The notes under the pieces: model-generated
Told to the model about the DNA's origin: nothing
The model's input: the letters and a program-made list of their open reading frames with translations, nothing else
Databases searched by the model: none
Source of the DNA: CAYYMD01 sp964480425
GTDB lineage: Bacteria; Planctomycetota; Phycisphaerae; SM23-33
Length of the DNA stretch: 46,270 nucleotides
Assembly: GCA_964480425.1 (NCBI GenBank)
Contig: CAYZPY010000004.1
Coordinates: 1 to 46,270, forward strand
Direction: 5' to 3'
Program-made: the position numbers and the translations under genes
Shown: positions 39,205-46,270 of the stretch, piece after piece
Layout of the letters: each line of letters starts with the position of its first letter
How positions within the stretch are numbered: the stretch's first letter is position 1

Positions 39205-42200
39205 ACGACGAATCCCAATCCACCCCCAAAAAGGGACCCATCGCGTGGATGGCGGGCAATTCTGTGGCCGCCAATCTCGTCATGGTGGTGTTCATCGCCG
39301 GCGGATTCATCGCCATGCTGAATATCAAGCAGGAGTTCTTTCCGGACCTGACGCTTGAGCAGGTCGAGGTGCGTGTGGTTTATCCCGGCGCCAGTCCCGA
39401 CGAGGTCGAGGATGGCATACTTCAGTCCATCGAAGAGGCGGTCAGCGACCTGGAGGGCGTTGACGAGATAACATCAACCGCGCGCGAGGGAGGCGGAACG
39501 GTCATAGTCGAAGCGATTCTGGGAACCGACATAAACCGCCTGACGCAGGAAGTTCAGGCCGAGGTTGACAGAATCCGGACCTTTCCCGAAAGCGCCGAGG
39601 AGCCGGAAGTCCGCGCCGTGGCGCGCAAGCGCGGCGTGCTGGAAGTGGCGATTTACGGCGACGTGAGCGAAAGCGCGCTTCGTCGCACGGCGGAGAAACT
39701 GCGGGACGAACTTCTCCAGCACACGGACATAACCAGCGCGGAACTGGAGGGCGTGCGGACGCCGCAGATTAACATTGAAATCCCGCAGGAGAACCTGCGG
39801 CGTTATGGCCTGAGTCTGGAGGAGGTTGCCCGACGGGTCAGCAATGCCGCCCTGGACGTGCCGGGCGGGGGTCTAAAGACGCCGGGCGGGGAGATACTCG
39901 TTCGCGTCAAGGAGCGCCGCGACTGGGGAAGGCAGTTCGCCCGCCTGCCCGTGGTGAATGCGTCGGACGGTACGGAGGTTCCCCTGGACAGGATCGCCGA
40001 GGTGACCGACGGCTTCGAGGATGTGGACCGCCACGCCTTATACAACGGCAAGCGCGCGGCGATGATCGAGGTTTACCGCGTGGGCGACCAGACCCCCACC
40101 CGGGTCGCCGATGCCGTACGCGAGGTATTGGCCGAATATAAGCCGATACTCCCCCCGGGCGTGGACACTGCCATACGGCGCGACCGCTCGGAGTTTTACG
40201 CACAGCGAGTCGAACTGCTCATGCGCAACCTGTCCATCGGTCTGGTGCTGGTCCTGATAATACTGGGGCTGTTTTTGGAGATCCGCCTGGCGTTTTGGGT
40301 GATGCTGGGGATACCGATTTCGTTCCTCGGCTCGTTCCTGTTTCTTCCGTCGCTGGGCGTTTCGGTGAACATGATATCGCTGTTCGCCTACATAATCGCG
40401 GTGGGCATCGTGGTGGACGACGCCATCGTGGTGGGCGAAAATGTCTATCACTACCGTCAGGAGGGCATGGGATTTTTGAAGGCGGCGATTCGCGGGGCGC
40501 GCGAAGTGGCCTCGCCCGTGACTTTCAGCATCCTGACCAACATAGCCGCATTTATGCCCCTGGCGCTGATACCCGGAACGACCGGCAAGATTTTCAGGAT
40601 GATACCTCTGGTTGTGATAACGGTTTTTCTGATATCGCTGGTCGAGAGTCTGTTCGTGCTTCCAGCGCACCTTAGTCACGCGGGCAAGCGTGTCCGGAGG
40701 CGAGGCGTGTTCGCCTGGATTCACGGAAGGCAACAGGCGTTCAGTCGCGGTTTCCGGCGGTTTGTGCAGGATGTTTACGGCCCGTTCCTCTGGAGGGTGC
40801 TGAGTCACCGCTACGTGACGCTGGCGGTAGCGGCGGGGATACTGGTGATGATGCTGGGATACGCCGGAAGCGGGCGAATGGGCTTCGCCATGTTTCCGGT
40901 GGTGGAATCGGACTTGGCCTATGGGCAATTGGTCCTGCCTTACGGCGCGCCGGTCGCCCACACCGACGCTGTCGTAAAACGGATGGTTGACAGTGCCCGC
41001 AAGGTTGCGGTGGAGTGCGGGCATCCGGAACTGGTGGAGGGCATTTTCGCCGACGTCGGCAGGGAGGGCAGCCATACCGCCCGGGTAATGGTTTACCTTG
41101 CCGACCCGGATATTCGCGAGAAGATAATGAGCACGGGCGAATTCACCCGCCGCTGGCGGCGCGAGGTGGGCGAGGTCGCCGGTGTGGAGTACATTAAATT
41201 CACTGCGGATTTCGGCGGTCCTGGCAGCAGGGGGTCGCCGGTGAACGTCGAACTGAGCCATCGCGAAATCGGCGTGCTGGAGGAGGTCAGCGGCGAGGTG
41301 GCCGCCGAACTGGAAACCTACCCGCTGGTCAGGGACGTCGACGACGGATTCCAGCCGGGCAAACCGCAACTGGACTTCAAGGTGCTGCCCGAGGGCAAGA
41401 GTCTGGGCCTGACCGCCCGCGAGATCAGCAGGCAGGTCCGCAACTCCTTTTACGGGGCCGAGGCCATCCGCCAGCAGCGCGGGCGGGACGAGATAAAGAT
41501 CATGGTTCGCCTTCCCGGGCATCAGCGTGATTCCGAGTACAACATCGAGAATCTGCTGGTGCGCACGCCCGCCGGCACATTCGTACCGCTGCGTGAGGTT
41601 GCGCGGCGCGACCGGGGGCGTGCGTACACCGTCATCAACCGCAGGCAGGGTCGGCGCATCGTTCAGGTGACCGCCGTGGTAACTCCCCGCTCGAAGGCGG
41701 GCGAGGTGCTCGCCGACGTCAAGAGTTCCATCCTTCCGAAGGTTATGAATAAATATCCTGGCCTGAGTTACAGTTTCGAGGGTCACCAGGCCGACATACG
41801 CGAAAGTCTCGGGTCGCTGCAGGTCGGATTCATCCTGGCAATGATGGTGATTTACGCGATGCTGGCGATTCCTTTCCGGAGTTACGTCCAGCCGCTGATT
41901 ATTATGGTGAGCATACCGTTCGGCGTCATAGGCGCCATAATCGGCCACCTTATAATGGGTTACGACCTTTCGTTGCCGAGCATGTTCGGCATAGTGGCGT
42001 TGTCGGGTGTGGTGGTGAATGATTCGCTGGTTCTTATAGACTTCGCCAACCGTCGTCGTCGGGATGTCGGCATGGCGCCGCGCGAGGCGATACACGAGGC
42101 GGCCATTCAAAGGTTCCGCCCGATATTGTTGACCACGCTGACGACGTTCGGCGGGCTGGCGCCGATGATCTTCGAGACCTCCAGGCAGGCGCGGTTCCTG

Positions 42201-42359
42201 ATACCAATGGCGCTGTCGCTTGGTTTCGGGCTGCTGTTCGCCACGCTCATCACGCTGGGTCTGGTTCCGTCGTTGTACATGATAATCGAGGATGCGCGGC
42301 GCGCCGCCGGGACCGTGATGAAATGGATTCGCCGACCCGCAGGTCCGTTAACCGATTAA
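39201..42359 (+). CDS. RND multidrug efflux permease (AcrB-like)
   Basis: A 1052-residue inner-membrane pump that uses proton entry to move substrates to the adaptor and channel. The start GTG at 39201 overlaps the adaptor stop. The N-terminal helix is NLVMVVFIAGGFIAML, followed by YPGASPDEVEDGI. The transmembrane segment with the proton-relay Asp pair reads VGIVVDDAIVVGENVYHY. The partner helix has SGVVVNDSLVLIDFANRR instead of the Lys-containing 'AKNAIL' of AcrB, as in a large non-AcrB group of bacterial RND pumps. RFRPILLTTLTTFGGLAPM is typical. Substrate unknown. The last two codons and stop lie inside octamer repeats. Confidence 0.95.
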   Translation: MNDESQSTPKKGPIAWMAGNSVAANLVMVVFIAGGFIAMLNIKQEFFPDLTLEQVEVRVVYPGASPDEVEDGILQSIEEAVSDLEGVDEITSTAREGGGTVIVEAILGTDINRLTQEVQAEVDRIRTFPESAEEPEVRAVARKRGVLEVAIYGDVSESALRRTAEKLRDELLQHTDITSAELEGVRTPQINIEIPQENLRRYGLSLEEVARRVSNAALDVPGGGLKTPGGEILVRVKERRDWGRQFARLPVVNASDGTEVPLDRIAEVTDGFEDVDRHALYNGKRAAMIEVYRVGDQTPTRVADAVREVLAEYKPILPPGVDTAIRRDRSEFYAQRVELLMRNLSIGLVLVLIILGLFLEIRLAFWVMLGIPISFLGSFLFLPSLGVSVNMISLFAYIIAVGIVVDDAIVVGENVYHYRQEGMGFLKAAIRGAREVASPVTFSILTNIAAFMPLALIPGTTGKIFRMIPLVVITVFLISLVESLFVLPAHLSHAGKRVRRRGVFAWIHGRQQAFSRGFRRFVQDVYGPFLWRVLSHRYVTLAVAAGILVMMLGYAGSGRMGFAMFPVVESDLAYGQLVLPYGAPVAHTDAVVKRMVDSARKVAVECGHPELVEGIFADVGREGSHTARVMVYLADPDIREKIMSTGEFTRRWRREVGEVAGVEYIKFTADFGGPGSRGSPVNVELSHREIGVLEEVSGEVAAELETYPLVRDVDDGFQPGKPQLDFKVLPEGKSLGLTAREISRQVRNSFYGAEAIRQQRGRDEIKIMVRLPGHQRDSEYNIENLLVRTPAGTFVPLREVARRDRGRAYTVINRRQGRRIVQVTAVVTPRSKAGEVLADVKSSILPKVMNKYPGLSYSFEGHQADIRESLGSLQVGFILAMMVIYAMLAIPFRSYVQPLIIMVSIPFGVIGAIIGHLIMGYDLSLPSMFGIVALSGVVVNDSLVLIDFANRRRRDVGMAPREAIHEAAIQRFRPILLTTLTTFGGLAPMIFETSRQARFLIPMALSLGFGLLFATLITLGLVPSLYMIIEDARRAAGTVMKWIRRPAGPLTD

Positions 42360-42370
42360 GCAATTAACAG
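42347..42370 (+). repeat. Degenerate octamer repeats at the RND pump 3' end
   Basis: Three 8-base units in a row: GTTAACCG, ATTAAGCA, ATTAACAG (42347-42370). They match the octamer array at 43602-43665. The pump's stop codon TAA (42357-42359) is inside the second unit. Confidence 0.6.
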
Positions 42371-42395
42371 TTGGGGTGGTATTATGGTATATATT
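42364..42395 (+). promoter_or_regulatory. Candidate promoter for dapL
   Basis: -35 TTAACA at 42364-42369 (5/6) lies within the octamer repeat. TATATA at 42388-42393 (spacer 18) or TATATT at 42390-42395 (spacer 20) would serve as -10. The dapL start is 40 bases downstream. Confidence 0.35.
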
Positions 42396-42435
42396 CAGGA
42401 AGTTGAGTTGTTTTTACATGGAAGGAGAAACGACA

Positions 42436-43605
42436 TTGTGGGATAAATCCGAGCGACTAAAAGCGTTGCCGCCTTACTTATTTCTGGAGATAGACAAGGC
42501 CAAGCGTGACGCGCTTGCCATGGGTCGAGACGTTATCAACCTGGGGGTTGGCGACCCGGACCGCCCCACGTTCGATTTCATTATCAAGCGGCTGAAAAAG
42601 GCCGCCGACGAACCGTCCAACCACCGCTACCCGTTCGACGAGGGCGTGCCCCAGTTTCGCCAGGCGGCGGCGAATTTTATGAAGTCCCGCTACGGCGTGG
42701 ATGCGGACCCCGTGGGGGAGGTCATCACCACCATCGGCTCCAAGGACGGCATAGCCCACCTTCCACTTGCCGTGGTGGACCCCGGGCAGGTAGTGCTGGT
42801 TCCTCGCCCGGGATACCCGGTCTATAACTCCGCCTCGATATTCGCCGGCGCCAGGACGAATTATCTCCCGCTGAGCGAGCAGAACGGCTGGCTGGTCGAT
42901 TTGGAGTCGATCCCGCAGGAAGTCGCCCGACAGGCGCGCCTGATATACGTGAACTACCCCAACAATCCGACGGCGTCCACCGCCTCTGACCAGTGGTGCG
43001 CCGAGCTGGTGTCATGGGCGAAGGAAAACGAGGTTATCGTCGCCTCCGACGCCGCCTACAACGAGGTCTATTTCGACGACGACAACCGCCCGCCGAGCAT
43101 ATTGCAGGCGCCCGGAGGCAAGGACGTGTCCGTGGAGTTCCACTCGTTGTCCAAGACGTTCAACATGACCGGTTGGCGCCTTGGCTTCGCGGTGGGCAAC
43201 GCCGATATAATCGCCGCTCTGGCGCAGGTAAAGGGCAACGTGGACTCCGGGCAGTTCAACGCCATCCAGTGGGCCGGGGCCGAAGCGCTGGAGAACTACG
43301 ACAGCGACGAGGTCGTCGAACAGCGCGAGATTTATCATCGCCGGCGCGATATTTTATGCGATGGACTTCAGCAGGGCGGATATCGCGTCTCCAGGCCCGC
43401 GGCGACGTTCTACGTCTGGGGGGCGTGCCCCGACGGGGTGGACTCGATGACCTTCGCCAGGCGCTGCCTTGACGAGGCCGACGTGGTCCTCATACCGGGC
43501 GCGGGCTTCGGTGAACCGGCCGAGGGATATTTCCGTGCGTCCCTGACCGTTCCCGAAAAGCGCCTCACAGAGGCGGTCGAACGCCTGGGCAAAATAAAAT
43601 GGTGA
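42436..43605 (+). CDS. dapL: LL-diaminopimelate aminotransferase-like class I/II aminotransferase
   Basis: PLP enzyme that, in the DapL pathway, converts tetrahydrodipicolinate directly to LL-diaminopimelate for lysine and peptidoglycan. It has 389 residues. The start is set at TTG 42436 because AAGGAG lies eight bases upstream and the product then begins SERLKALPPYLFLEIDKAK, as family members do; ATG 42418 has no ribosome binding site. Signatures are INLGVGDPDRPTFDFII, HRYPFDEGVPQFRQAAA, GSKDGIAHLPLAVVDPGQVV, VNYPNNPTAS, DAAYNEVYFDD, and the PLP-Lys SLSKTFNMTGWRLGFAVGN. A function as an aspartate or alanine aminotransferase of the same fold cannot be excluded. Confidence 0.86.
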   Translation: MWDKSERLKALPPYLFLEIDKAKRDALAMGRDVINLGVGDPDRPTFDFIIKRLKKAADEPSNHRYPFDEGVPQFRQAAANFMKSRYGVDADPVGEVITTIGSKDGIAHLPLAVVDPGQVVLVPRPGYPVYNSASIFAGARTNYLPLSEQNGWLVDLESIPQEVARQARLIYVNYPNNPTASTASDQWCAELVSWAKENEVIVASDAAYNEVYFDDDNRPPSILQAPGGKDVSVEFHSLSKTFNMTGWRLGFAVGNADIIAALAQVKGNVDSGQFNAIQWAGAEALENYDSDEVVEQREIYHRRRDILCDGLQQGGYRVSRPAATFYVWGACPDGVDSMTFARRCLDEADVVLIPGAGFGEPAEGYFRASLTVPEKRLTEAVERLGKIKW

Positions 43606-43665
43606 GTCAGTGAATCGGTGAAAAGGTGAACCGGTCAACCGATTAATCGATCAACTGATACTGAC
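43602..43665 (+). repeat. Eight degenerate tandem octamers filling the dapL-folK gap
   Basis: Eight 8-base units in unbroken register: GTGAGTCA, GTGAATCG, GTGAAAAG, GTGAACCG, GTCAACCG, ATTAATCG, ATCAACTG, ATACTGAC. Consensus is about RTSAAYCG. The array contains the dapL stop codon (43603-43605) and ends exactly at the folK ATG, so no normal Shine-Dalgarno sequence remains for folK. Related units occur at 42347-42370. Confidence 0.75.
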
Positions 43666-44148
43666 ATGGACCCCAAGACGGCATACATCGCGATGGGCAG
43701 CAACGTCGGCGACAAGGCCAGGACGCTCCTGGAGGCCGCCAAAATGCTCGACGAGACCCGAGGGGTGGACGTTATTGCGATATCTCCGATGCTGCTTACC
43801 GAGCCGGTCGGCGGTCCCCCGGACCAGGACAGGTACCTCAACGCGGCGGTCAAAGTCCGCACCACTCTGGACCCGTGGGAGCTTCTGGAGGTTCTTGGCG
43901 ATATCGAGTCGCGACTGGGTCGCGATCGCAGCAGTGAGCAGCGGTGGGGTCCGCGGACGTGCGACCTTGACATACTCATCATGGACGACGTGGTGGTGAA
44001 CTCCCGTGAGTTGACCATACCGCACCCGCATATGCACGAGCGGCTGTTCGTGCTGCGCCCGCTGGCGAAGATAGGCGCCCATGTCGTGCATCCCACGCTC
44101 AACAAGACGGTGGCGCAGATGCTTGATGAACTGGAGGGCGGGCGGTGA
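43666..44148 (+). CDS. folK: 2-amino-4-hydroxy-6-hydroxymethyldihydropteridine pyrophosphokinase
   Basis: Transfers pyrophosphate from ATP to 6-hydroxymethyl-dihydropterin in folate synthesis. It has 160 residues, the usual length. It has the start AYIAMGSNVGDKARTLLEAA, the substrate segment DQDRYLNAAVKVRT with LEVLGDIESRLGRDR, and the signature RWGPRTCDLDILIMDD with both Mg-binding Asp residues, then IPHPHMHERLFVLRPLA. The ATG follows the octamer array directly. It overlaps the kinase gene by four bases. Confidence 0.96.
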   Translation: MDPKTAYIAMGSNVGDKARTLLEAAKMLDETRGVDVIAISPMLLTEPVGGPPDQDRYLNAAVKVRTTLDPWELLEVLGDIESRLGRDRSSEQRWGPRTCDLDILIMDDVVVNSRELTIPHPHMHERLFVLRPLAKIGAHVVHPTLNKTVAQMLDELEGGR

Positions 44149-44768
44149 GCGCCTCGCTGGTGAGCATAATAGGCCCCCCGGCAGTGGGTAAAACGACCCT
44201 GGCGGAGTTTTTGTGTGAGGATTTGCCGGCGGAGATTATCCGCGAGGATTACGCGGGCAATCCGTTCCTGGTGGATTCTTACGTGGGTCAGCAGCGATGG
44301 TGTCTTCCGGCGCAGTTGTATTTTCTGCTTGGGCGCGTGAGCCAGTTGTCGGCGTCGAGTTGGCCCCCAGGCGGGCTGTTCGTCAGCGATTACGGCTATT
44401 GTCAGGACCGCATCTACGCCCGGGAGCGCCTGGCGAGGGCGGATTTTTCCGCTTACTGCGCCGTTGCCGACCGTTTCGACGGGCTGGTTCACGCCCCGGA
44501 CGTGATTATTCACCTCGACGCTCCCGAGGAACTGCTGCTTGAAAGGATAGCGGCGCGTGGCAGGGACTTCGAGCAGGTCATGGACGCCGGCTTTTTGGGC
44601 CGGATGAGGGCCCGGTACGCCCGATACGCGAGCGGATGCAACTGTCCCGTGGTGGCGGCGGACTGCGGTTCGGTCGATTTTCGCAGCCGCGAGCGACGGG
44701 AGGATTTGGTCGCCCGCGTCCGCCGGCGGCTTGGCGAAATTAAAACATCCGCGAACACCGAAGCGTAA
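44145..44768 (+). CDS. Deoxynucleoside kinase-like protein
   Basis: A 207-residue P-loop kinase. Walker A is IGPPAVGKTTLAEFL. The segment VSDYGYCQDRIYARERL has the D-R-x pair that binds the nucleoside sugar in the dNK family. IHLDAPEELLLERIAARGRDFEQ matches the lid with the R..R..E pattern of deoxynucleoside kinases. It starts with GTG at 44145 on the folK stop (GTGA overlap), so it is translationally coupled to folate synthesis. Members phosphorylate dA, dG or dC/dT; the substrate is not deducible here. Its last codons fall in a possible repeat relic. Confidence 0.82.
   Translation: MSASLVSIIGPPAVGKTTLAEFLCEDLPAEIIREDYAGNPFLVDSYVGQQRWCLPAQLYFLLGRVSQLSASSWPPGGLFVSDYGYCQDRIYARERLARADFSAYCAVADRFDGLVHAPDVIIHLDAPEELLLERIAARGRDFEQVMDAGFLGRMRARYARYASGCNCPVVAADCGSVDFRSRERREDLVARVRRRLGEIKTSANTEA
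44747..44765 (+). repeat. Possible relic of the hisD/hisC dispersed repeat
   Basis: ATCCGCGAACACCGAAGCG at the 3' end of the kinase gene resembles the solo copy at 17745-17765 if a small gap is allowed (ATCCGCGAA and CACGAA blocks). It is again at a gene end. Short and uncertain. Confidence 0.25.
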
Positions 44769-44775
44769 GAACGAT

Positions 44776-45636
44776 ATGAACGTAACGCGGACCATCGAGC
44801 AGACCCGCCGACAGGTGGCGTCGCTGCGCGGCGCCGGAAGCGTGGGGCTGGTGCCCACGATGGGCGCCCTGCACGCCGGTCACCTGTCGCTGATAGACGC
44901 CGCCCGCGGCGAATGCGGGGCGGTGGTGGTGAGTATATTCGTGAATCCGACCCAGTTCGCCCCGGGCGAGGATCTGCACGACTATCCGCGAACGCCGGAT
45001 GAAGATTTGGCCGCCTGCGAGTCGCACGGCGTGGACGTGGTGTTCGCCCCGACGGTGGCGGAAATGTACCCGTCCGAGCCGCTTACGGAAGTGAACGTAA
45101 AAGACCTGGACCGGCGCCTGTGCGGCGCCAGCCGGGAAGGACACTTCACCGGCGTGTGCACAGTGGTGACCAAACTGTTTAACATAATTCGTCCGGACGC
45201 GGCGTATTTCGGCGCCAAGGACTACCAGCAGTCGGTGATTGTCCGCCGGATGGTCGAGGACTTGAACTTTCCCGTGAAGATAATAGTCTGCCCCACCGTC
45301 CACGAAGACGACGGGCTTGCGGTGTCCAGTCGGAATACCTACCTCACCGCCGACCAGCGGAAGGAGGCGTCGGCGCTGTATCGGTCGCTGCGAGAGGCGC
45401 GCGAAATGATAGAGCGGCGACATCCTCCCGCGGCCGATGTTGTCGAGACCATCCGACAGCGCCTTGCATCCGACGCACCCAGCGGCGAGATTGATTATGT
45501 CAGCATCGTTGACCCCCACACCCTGCGGGAAGTAGAAAACACCAGCGGTCCCGTCGTGGCGGCCCTGGCGGTAAAGTTTGGCAAGGCCAGATTAATTGAT
45601 AATATGACAATAGATTCACACCCAACGAGCGAATGA
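44776..45636 (+). CDS. panC: Pantothenate synthetase
   Basis: ATP-dependent condensation of pantoate with beta-alanine. It has 286 residues from the ATG at 44776; a frame from 44731 adds a Lys/Arg-rich leader of 15 residues and overlaps the kinase gene. Signatures are VPTMGALHAGHLSLIDAAR (nucleotide-binding HxGH), IFVNPTQFAPGEDLHDYPRT, GHFTGVCTVVTKLFNI, YFGAKDYQQSVIVRRMVEDL and DGLAVSSRN. The ribosome binding site is weak. It precedes panD, which makes its beta-alanine substrate. Confidence 0.96.
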   Translation: MNVTRTIEQTRRQVASLRGAGSVGLVPTMGALHAGHLSLIDAARGECGAVVVSIFVNPTQFAPGEDLHDYPRTPDEDLAACESHGVDVVFAPTVAEMYPSEPLTEVNVKDLDRRLCGASREGHFTGVCTVVTKLFNIIRPDAAYFGAKDYQQSVIVRRMVEDLNFPVKIIVCPTVHEDDGLAVSSRNTYLTADQRKEASALYRSLREAREMIERRHPPAADVVETIRQRLASDAPSGEIDYVSIVDPHTLREVENTSGPVVAALAVKFGKARLIDNMTIDSHPTSE

Positions 45637-45664
45637 ATTACCCGCGTAAACATATAGTGACGCC

Positions 45665-46021
45665 ATGCTGCTGAAATTATTACGAGCAAAAATACACCGC
45701 GCCACGATAACGGCGGCGGAGGTGGACTACGTCGGTTCGATAACCATAGACCGCGACCTTCTGGACGCCTCGGGAATCCTTCCCGGTGAGTTCGTGCTTG
45801 TTGCGGACCTGGCCGACGGGGCGAGGTTCGAGACCTACGTCATCGAGGGCGCCCGCGGAAGCGGGACGATATGCATCAACGGCGCTGCCGCCAGACTCGT
45901 CAACGTCGGCGACCTGTGCATAATCATGGCCTACGGGTACGCAACGCCCGACGAGGCCAAGCAGATTTCGGCGAAAGTCGTGCTGGTGGACAGGGATAAC
46001 CGGATAGAAAGGATGCTTTAA
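45665..46021 (+). CDS. panD: Aspartate 1-decarboxylase
   Basis: Pyruvoyl enzyme that makes beta-alanine from L-aspartate. It has 118 residues. The self-processing site is DYVGSITID, with cleavage expected between Gly24 and Ser25 to form the pyruvoyl group. It also has KIHRATIT at the N-terminus (catalytic Lys) and ICINGAAARLVNVGDLCIIMAYG. It lies 28 bases after panC and together with it forms a pantothenate pair. Confidence 0.96.
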   Translation: MLLKLLRAKIHRATITAAEVDYVGSITIDRDLLDASGILPGEFVLVADLADGARFETYVIEGARGSGTICINGAAARLVNVGDLCIIMAYGYATPDEAKQISAKVVLVDRDNRIERML

Positions 46022-46064
46022 GCGGGCGCAGCAGCGGCCCGGTTTACAGCACAATGTGAGGCGG

Positions 46065-46270
46065 ATGCTGGATTATATCGTCGATTTCGGAACAGTGGAG
46101 ATATTCGGCAAGGAATTTGCGCTGCGTATATACGGCTACGGATTCATGCTGGTGCTGGGCTTTCTGGGTGGGATATATCTTGCCCGGTGGCGAGCCAAGC
46201 GCGCCGGCGAAGACCCCGAGCACATCACGCGCTGCGGAATACTGGCGCTGGTGGGCGGGGTGGTCGGCGC
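46065..46270 (+). CDS. lgt: Prolipoprotein diacylglyceryl transferase (3' truncated by window)
   Basis: The first 68 residues of Lgt, the membrane enzyme that transfers diacylglycerol to the lipobox Cys. The N-terminus ALRIYGYGFMLVLGFLGGIY has the Tyr-Gly and first transmembrane helix typical of Lgt, followed by LARWRAKRAGED and a second membrane segment starting at the window edge (GILALVGGVVG). GAGG lies three bases before the ATG. Nothing of the catalytic half is visible. Confidence 0.85.
   Translation, partial: MLDYIVDFGTVEIFGKEFALRIYGYGFMLVLGFLGGIYLARWRAKRAGEDPEHITRCGILALVGGVVG

Noticed and set aside
40038..42110. 690-codon open frame on the minus strand, opposite the RND pump
   Set aside because: Composition-driven shadow of a high-GC gene: rich in His, Arg and Pro, no domain, fully inside a certain gene.

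Overview
The window is a gene-dense, high-GC bacterial chromosome segment. It most resembles a planctomycete of the Phycisphaerae type; this is an inference from gene content. Pointers are an expanded pseudopilin cluster, a squalene-cyclase-fold/DUF4159 protein, large secreted repeat-module proteins in tandem, a PEP-CTERM relic, an LL-diaminopimelate aminotransferase and two complete efflux systems. No rRNA, tRNA or CRISPR array was found.

Layout. 1-7598 (+): 3' end of a type II secretion/type IV pilus platform gene (GspF/PilC), six pseudopilins in a row and a GspK-like minor pseudopilin. 7599-7929: a strong terminator hairpin and a 162-bp inverted-repeat element. 7930-13843 (-): three tandem paralogues of a secreted multi-module protein. 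14009-21149 (+): a Cof-type HAD phosphatase, then hisD, a GxxExxY gene inside an inverted repeat, hisC, hisB, transketolase and maf. 21326-23906 (-): ilvB-ilvN behind a strong promoter and a leader that may encode a Val/Leu-rich attenuator peptide. 24024-27367 (-): a squalene-cyclase-fold/DUF4159 protein and SppA. 27368-27992: AT-rich intergenic DNA with a candidate small RNA or small-protein gene. 27993-28952: a HAD hydrolase and the 3' relic of a PEP-CTERM gene. 29000-34354 (-): a MacAB-TolC-like ABC efflux operon. 34535-35455 (+): a beta-propeller lipoprotein. 35639-42359 (+): a TetR-regulated RND efflux operon. 42436-46270 (+): dapL, folK, a deoxynucleoside kinase, panC, panD and the 5' end of lgt.

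How the genes work together. The first block builds an envelope-spanning pseudopilus machine. The his, ilv, dapL and pan genes make histidine, branched-chain amino acids, lysine/peptidoglycan precursor and pantothenate. The two efflux systems face each other across the lipoprotein gene, and palindromic operator-like sites lie in front of both.

The least explained material is between genes. Two families of short dispersed repeats sit at gene 3' ends and supply the stop codons of hisD, the RND pump and dapL. Other points are the inverted-repeat-bounded GxxExxY gene, the ilvB leader, the terminator-ended small transcript near 27.7 kb, and the mosaic tandem paralogues. Start codons were moved inward from the longest frame where a ribosome binding site, signal peptide or family N-terminus supported it.
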